DNA from: Vibrio natriegens NBRC 15636 = ATCC 14048 = DSM 759
GTDB taxonomy: Bacteria; Pseudomonadota; Gammaproteobacteria; Enterobacterales; Vibrionaceae
Reading direction: 5' to 3'
NCBI RefSeq assembly: GCF_035621455.1
Contig: NZ_CP141822.1
Location: 2,170,001 to 2,234,000 of the forward strand
DNA: 64,000 nt
The translations under genes and the position numbers were made by a program. The notes beneath the pieces are model-generated. The model searched no databases. It saw nothing but the letters and a program-made list of their open reading frames with translations, and had not been told where the DNA came from. How positions within the stretch are numbered: position 1 is the first letter of the stretch; the number at the start of each line of letters is the position of its first letter. Below are positions 59,738 to 64,000 of the stretch, piece after piece.

Positions 59738-59900
59738 AATAAAAAGCCCGGCATTAAGCCGGGCAAAGTTCCAGAACAAAAGGATCTTATCCCGCTCTCC
59801 TTGGGATAAAGTCTGCGTCTGTTCGACCAGTTAAACTGATCAAGCTCTGGAAACTGGTTTGTTGGGACACATCTTCGTCTGACGAAAGGCCCCAACAATT
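59738..59900 (-). ncRNA. Structured fabB 3' UTR, FarS-like sRNA candidate
   Basis: The 3' UTR of fabB has four consecutive stem-loops. SL1: TTGTTGGG/CCCAACAA (59859-59898) with an inner TTCGT/ACGAA stem. SL2: CCAGTT/AACTGG (59827-59857). SL3: TTATCCC/GGGATAA (59787-59809) with loop AAGGAGAGC. SL4: a GC-rich terminator (59746-59764) with T-tail. In V. cholerae FarS is cut by RNase E from the fabB 3' UTR and represses fadE; the position here is equivalent. Exact 5' end unknown. Confidence 0.6.
59739..59764 (-). terminator. Terminator of fabB
   Basis: GCCCGGC-TTAAT-GCCGGGC on the minus strand, followed by TTTTTATTTT. Confidence 0.92.
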
Positions 59901-59919
59901 TCGATTAGCAGTGTACTGA

Positions 59920-61131
59920 CTAACCTTGGTATTTCTTGATAACTAGCGTTGCGTTAGTACCGCCAAAGCCAAAGCTGTTTGACATTACCGTATCGATCTC
60001 AGCATCACGAGCTTCAGTTACGATATCCAGACCTTTCGCAGCTTCATCCAAGTTTTCAATGTTGATGCTTGGAGCAATGAAGTTGTTGTCTAGCATTAGC
60101 GTCGAGTAGATTGCTTCGTGAACACCAGCCGCACCTAGTGCGTGACCAGTCATCGCTTTTGTCGCAGAGATTGCAGGGCTGTTTTCACCAAATAGCTCTT
60201 GAATCGCACCTAGCTCTTTCACATCACCTACAGGCGTAGAAGTACCGTGTGTGTTGATGTAATCGATGTGGTCAACGCCTTGCATTGCCATCTTCATACA
60301 ACGAACAGCACCTTCACCTGATGGCGCTACCATGTCGTAGCCATCAGAAGTCGCACCGTAACCTACGATCTCACCGTAGATTTTCGCGCCACGTGCTAGT
60401 GCATGCTCTAGTTCTTCGATAACCAGCATACCGCCACCACCAGAGATAACGAAACCGTCACGGTCAGCATCGTACGTACGAGATGCTTTTTCTGGAGTGT
60501 CGTTGTACTTGGTAGAAAGTGCGCCCATCGCATCAAACATCATAGTTTGAGACCAATCTAGCTCTTCACCACCACCCGCAAATACGATGTCCTGTTTACC
60601 AAGCTGGATTAGCTCCATAGCGTGGCCGATACAGTGTGCAGACGTTGCACAAGCTGAACTCATTGTGTAGTTCACACCGCGAATTTTAAACGGTGTCGCA
60701 AGACACGCAGAAACAGTAGAAGACATGGTACGTGGAACCATGTATGGACCAATACGCTTCACGCCTTTCTCACGCATCGTATCTGTCGCTAGTGTTTGGT
60801 TTAACGCAGAAGCACCACCAGAACCAGCAACAATACCAGTACGATCGTTTGAAACTTGATCGTCAGATAGGCCAGCGTCTTCAATTGCCTGCTGCATTGA
60901 TAGGTATGCATAAGCAGCCGCATCACCCATAAAGCGCATCTGTTTACGGTCGATGTGTTCCGCTGGGTTAATTTTCAGATCACCCCATACTTGCGAACGA
61001 AGACCGTGTTCTTTGAACTGCTCAGATGCAGTGATGCCAGATTTGCCCGCTTTAAGAGACGCTAGAACTTCTTCGACGTTGTTACCGATACTTGAAACAA
61101 TACCCATACCGGTGATTACGACTCGTTTCAT
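59920..61131 (-). CDS. fabB: 3-oxoacyl-ACP synthase I
   Basis: 403-residue condensing enzyme of fatty-acid synthesis (E. coli FabB 406), needed for unsaturated chains. The catalytic cysteine is C161 in [12 protein letters not shown], and the two histidines lie in [11 protein letters not shown] and [35 protein letters not shown] and [10 protein letters not shown] distinguish it from FabF. The ATG at 61131 ([16 protein letters not shown]) is used rather than 61152. It diverges from mnmC, as in E. coli. Its 3' UTR is unusually structured. A TGGTC (FadR-like half site) lies upstream but is weak. Confidence 0.97.
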   Translation of the reverse strand: MKRVVITGMGIVSSIGNNVEEVLASLKAGKSGITASEQFKEHGLRSQVWGDLKINPAEHIDRKQMRFMGDAAAYAYLSMQQAIEDAGLSDDQVSNDRTGIVAGSGGASALNQTLATDTMREKGVKRIGPYMVPRTMSSTVSACLATPFKIRGVNYTMSSACATSAHCIGHAMELIQLGKQDIVFAGGGEELDWSQTMMFDAMGALSTKYNDTPEKASRTYDADRDGFVISGGGGMLVIEELEHALARGAKIYGEIVGYGATSDGYDMVAPSGEGAVRCMKMAMQGVDHIDYINTHGTSTPVGDVKELGAIQELFGENSPAISATKAMTGHALGAAGVHEAIYSTLMLDNNFIAPSINIENLDEAAKGLDIVTEARDAEIDTVMSNSFGFGGTNATLVIKKYQG

Positions 61132-61260
61132 TATGACATTCCTATAATTCAAAAATCCGCTAGATAATAACTAAGATAGTCAACAAAAGTGGTCAGCTTT
61201 CCTATAAATTCGTACAATCGTCCTATTGTTACCGTGCCAAATCACAAAATTACGACCAAT

Positions 61261-63279
61261 ATGACTTCAATAAAAAACGCAGAACTGGGTTGGAACGAAT
61301 CTGGTACGCCAGTTTCTGACCAATTTGATGATGTTTACTTCTCTAACGTAAACGGTCTTGAAGAGACACGCTACGTTTTCCTCAAAAAAAATCATCTCCC
61401 AGAAAGATGGCAGGAGTTTGACCAAAGACGCTTTGTCATTGGTGAAACCGGATTTGGCACTGGATTAAACTTCCTAGCGGTATGGCAGTGGTTTAACGAG
61501 TTTCATCGTGAAAACCCTGAGGCAACATTAAAAGAGCTGCATTTTGTCAGTTTCGAAAAGTATCCTCTGAGTCAGGCGGATCTAATAAAAGCCCATCAAG
61601 CCTGGCCAGAGTTAGCAGATTATGCCGCGAAACTTCAAAAACACTACCCAGCAGCAGTACCAGAGTGCCATCGAATCGTATTAGAAGATGGCGCAATCAC
61701 CCTCGACCTGTGGTTTGGTGATATCAAAGACTGCATGCCACAAGTACCTTATGGTGAATCAGGCTTGATCGACGCTTGGTTCCTGGATGGTTTTGCACCT
61801 AGTAAAAACCCAGAGATGTGGAATCAGAATCTGTTCAACGGTATGGCAAAACTGGCCAAGCAAGATTGTACTGTCGCGACCTTTACTGCAGCAGGTTTTG
61901 TGCGTCGTGGCTTGATTGAAGCAGGCTTTACCATGGCCAAAGTAAAAGGCTTTGGTACCAAGCGCGAAATGATCGCCGGCACAATGGAACAGCGTCAAAC
62001 ACACTCAAATCACTTACCCTGGTTTAACCGAACAGCGGCAAGCCATTCTGACTCAATTGCCATTATTGGTGGTGGCATAGCAAGCGCAGCCCTGGCAAAA
62101 ACATTAAGCCGTCGTGGTCAAAACGTCACACTGTATTGTAAAGATGTTCGACCAGCAGAAGGGGCATCGGGTAACCGACAAGGCGCCGTTTATCCACTGC
62201 TTAATGGCCCTCACACTGGTGTGTCGCGTGTGTTTGCTCCTGCCTTTCTGTTCGCTCGTCAGTTTATTGAGCAAACGGCGGAAGAAATCAGTTTTGACCA
62301 TGAGTGGTGTGGCGTCACCCAATTGATGTGGGATGAAAAGTCCACAGCTAAGTTAGAAAGGATATTAGAAGGCAACTTCACGCCCGAGCTCATTCAGAAA
62401 CTTTCAACAGAAGAAACGGCTGAAGCTATTGGCTTGCCTATCGATATGCCTTCAGTGCACTACCCTTTGGGTGGTTGGCTTTGTCCTGCCGAATTAACTC
62501 GTGGGCTGATCGCTCAGCTTGAAAAAAATGACAATTTCGAAGCCAAGCTTGAACACAAAATCGACGCGCTCACTTGGAATGAAGAAAGTCAAAGCTGGGT
62601 ACTAACATCGAATGGTCAAACCTTTGAACACTCAGCCGTCGTGATTGCCAATGGCCATGAGTTCCAAACGTTGAGCCAAACCGCGGATCTGCCTATGGGA
62701 CAAGTCAAAGGTCAGGTAAGCCACGCGCCAGCAACAGAAACGCTTTCTAAGCTGAAATCGGTGCTTTGCTACGATGGCTACATGACGCCTGTTAACCCAA
62801 ATAATCAGCAGCTCTGCATTGGCGCAAGTTACGATCGCAGCCATTTGGATTACGAGTTTGATGCCGAAGCGCAACGCGACAATGCTGACAAGCTCGTCAA
62901 GTGTGTGCCAAATCAGACATGGACCAACGAGGTCGACATAACAGGAAACTTATCACGCCAAGGCATTCGCTGTGTGAGTCGCGACCACCTGCCATTTATT
63001 GGTAATGTGAGTAATTTTGAGTCAGTTAAAACACAATACGCAAACTTGCAAAACCTGAAGGAAGAGGAAGTTGAAGCAATTCATCAGTTCCCTAACCTAT
63101 TCTGCTTTTTAGGTCTGGGTTCTCGCGGATTGAGCTCTGCACCACTGATGGCTGAACTGCTGGCTTCACAAATTTGTGGCGACCCTCTGCCACTGCCTGT
63201 AGAAGTGTTAGCTGAATTGCATCCAAGTCGGATGTGGGTTCGTAAGCTGCGCAAAGGTAAGGCGATTACTGAACTTTAG
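61261..63279 (+). CDS. mnmC: Bifunctional tRNA-modifying enzyme MnmC
   Basis: 672-residue two-domain enzyme completing mnm5(s2)U34 in tRNA. The N-terminal methyltransferase domain has [17 protein letters not shown] and the family block [19 protein letters not shown]. The C-terminal FAD-dependent oxidase domain starts with [21 protein letters not shown] and contains [15 protein letters not shown] and [16 protein letters not shown]. The ATG at 61261 matches the family start; the frame to 61189 does not. The ribosome binding site is weak. It diverges from fabB, the E. coli arrangement. Confidence 0.96.
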   Translation: MTSIKNAELGWNESGTPVSDQFDDVYFSNVNGLEETRYVFLKKNHLPERWQEFDQRRFVIGETGFGTGLNFLAVWQWFNEFHRENPEATLKELHFVSFEKYPLSQADLIKAHQAWPELADYAAKLQKHYPAAVPECHRIVLEDGAITLDLWFGDIKDCMPQVPYGESGLIDAWFLDGFAPSKNPEMWNQNLFNGMAKLAKQDCTVATFTAAGFVRRGLIEAGFTMAKVKGFGTKREMIAGTMEQRQTHSNHLPWFNRTAASHSDSIAIIGGGIASAALAKTLSRRGQNVTLYCKDVRPAEGASGNRQGAVYPLLNGPHTGVSRVFAPAFLFARQFIEQTAEEISFDHEWCGVTQLMWDEKSTAKLERILEGNFTPELIQKLSTEETAEAIGLPIDMPSVHYPLGGWLCPAELTRGLIAQLEKNDNFEAKLEHKIDALTWNEESQSWVLTSNGQTFEHSAVVIANGHEFQTLSQTADLPMGQVKGQVSHAPATETLSKLKSVLCYDGYMTPVNPNNQQLCIGASYDRSHLDYEFDAEAQRDNADKLVKCVPNQTWTNEVDITGNLSRQGIRCVSRDHLPFIGNVSNFESVKTQYANLQNLKEEEVEAIHQFPNLFCFLGLGSRGLSSAPLMAELLASQICGDPLPLPVEVLAELHPSRMWVRKLRKGKAITEL

Positions 63280-63304
63280 TTAAGTTTTGGCAGAAACAAA
63301 AAGC

Positions 63305-63355
63305 GTGGTCAGGGAGCTTGTAACAACGATGCGTTATTAGAGGCATCCAGACCAC
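63305..63355. other. Nested inverted repeats after mnmC
   Basis: GTGGTC (63305-63310) pairs with GACCAC (63350-63355), and inside GATGC (63328-63332) pairs with GCATC (63343-63347). There is no T-tract. It may be a terminator relic or structured RNA. Confidence 0.3.
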
Positions 63356-63467
63356 ACTAAACTCAAAGGAATGACTGTGCTTAGAGATAGGTGGGGGCTC
63401 TTACCATTCACTAAACACGAGTATCATTCCCGAGAAATAATAACTGTGGAAGTAAATCCTGGCTGGG

Positions 63468-63992
63468 TTACGCCAATTGAGCGACTGCTTGTTGTACTTG
63501 CTCAGCGATTTCTGCATTTAGACTTGCACCGGTTTCTACGTCAAAATTCTCGTAGAAGTTTGGCACTGACACAGACGCCTTAACATCTGCACCAAAGAAC
63601 TGAGCAGAACCTGTTGCCGCTGCCAATACGCTTTGTGCGCCACCAGGGCCTGGAGATGTAGCTAGATAAACAACTGGCTTGTTTTGGAATACATTACGTT
63701 CAATACGCGTCGCCCAGTCAAACAAGTTTTTGTACGCTGCAGCGTAAGAACCGTTGTGTTCAGCAAAAGAAACCACGATTGCATCCGCTTGTTCTAGCTC
63801 TCTTAAGAAGGCAATCGCACCCTCTGCCTGGCCGATCTCTTTCTCTGTATCTTCACTAAACATTGGAACTTGATAGTTGTTTAGGTCCAATACATTCACT
63901 TGCGCGCCTTCAACTTGATTGGCTGCGTAAGTAGCAAGTACTTTGTTGATTGATGTTGAGCTGGTAGAAGCAGCAAATGCGACAATTTTCAT
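63468..63992 (-). CDS. NADPH-dependent FMN reductase family protein
   Basis: 174-residue flavodoxin-like reductase. MKIVAFAASTSSTSINKVLA binds the FMN phosphate, VVSFAEHNGSYAAAYKNLFDW and YLATSPGPGGAQSVLA are further family blocks. Members reduce FMN, azo compounds, quinones or chromate using NAD(P)H; the substrate here is unknown. The frame is complete (start 63992, stop 63468). It lies convergent to mnmC near the right edge of the window, so its upstream neighbour is not seen. Confidence 0.88.
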   Translation of the reverse strand: MKIVAFAASTSSTSINKVLATYAANQVEGAQVNVLDLNNYQVPMFSEDTEKEIGQAEGAIAFLRELEQADAIVVSFAEHNGSYAAAYKNLFDWATRIERNVFQNKPVVYLATSPGPGGAQSVLAAATGSAQFFGADVKASVSVPNFYENFDVETGASLNAEIAEQVQQAVAQLA

Positions 63993-64000
63993 GGTTGTAT

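Overview
The window looks like a piece of the main chromosome of a Vibrio (gamma-proteobacterium), probably near the Harveyi clade. The species cannot be fixed from the sequence alone. The evidence is the many housekeeping genes in Enterobacteria/Vibrio order (topB-ydjA-sppA-ansA, yeaC-msrB-gapA-yeaD, apt-dnaX-ybaB-recR, pdxB-asd-fimV-truA-accD-folC-dedD-cvpA-purF, fabB/mnmC), a very large acidic HubP/FimV polar protein, and Fur- and PurR-type operators that match the gamma-proteobacterial consensus. No tRNA, rRNA, CRISPR array, phage or intact insertion sequence was seen.

Layout. 1-4.6 kb: a TonB-dependent siderophore receptor (cut by the window edge) diverges from a FecCDE-like ABC importer, with Fur boxes between them. 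4.7-9.4 kb: an Lrp-type regulator diverges from a PLP-dependent sulfur-amino-acid enzyme, followed by a polar amino acid ABC transporter. 9.4-31.2 kb: mostly single or paired conserved genes separated by clear intrinsic terminators: a histone-deacetylase-like hydrolase, SDR, topB, ydjA, fadH, sppA, ansA, yeaC, a DUF2989-like lipoprotein, msrB, gapA, yeaD, rlmA, a ChaN-like lipoprotein, a small unknown gene, an alkaline phosphatase, an MscS channel and small cysteine-cluster and membrane proteins. 31.4-39.3 kb: aqpZ, then apt-dnaX-ybaB-recR on the minus strand (dnaX carries a textbook -1 frameshift site), ybaN, a 42-residue membrane protein, an RssB-like response regulator and a LysR regulator. 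39.4-51.8 kb: the long minus-strand run pdxB to purF, with a PurR operator before cvpA-purF and tandem repeats in hubP/fimV.

51.8-59.6 kb is the accessory part. Between pdxB and fabB, which lie close together in E. coli, sits an apparent insertion: a family 5 solute-binding protein, two unrelated-looking GH29 alpha-L-fucosidases without signal peptides, a FucR-like DeoR regulator, and debris that may be a sugar kinase and a permease. Three inverted repeats of the form TGAAA-N5-TTTC(A/G) lie upstream of the binding protein, the regulator and the second fucosidase. This suggests one regulon for fucosylated glycans that has lost or never had its own permease and catabolic enzymes here.

59.7-64 kb: fabB, with a strikingly structured 3' UTR at the place where the sRNA FarS is known in V. 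cholerae, then mnmC diverging from it and an NADPH-dependent FMN reductase at the edge. The most rewarding items are the fucosidase regulon, the fabB 3' UTR RNA, the dnaX frameshift cassette, the probable ATT start of ybaN and several unrecognised small proteins.
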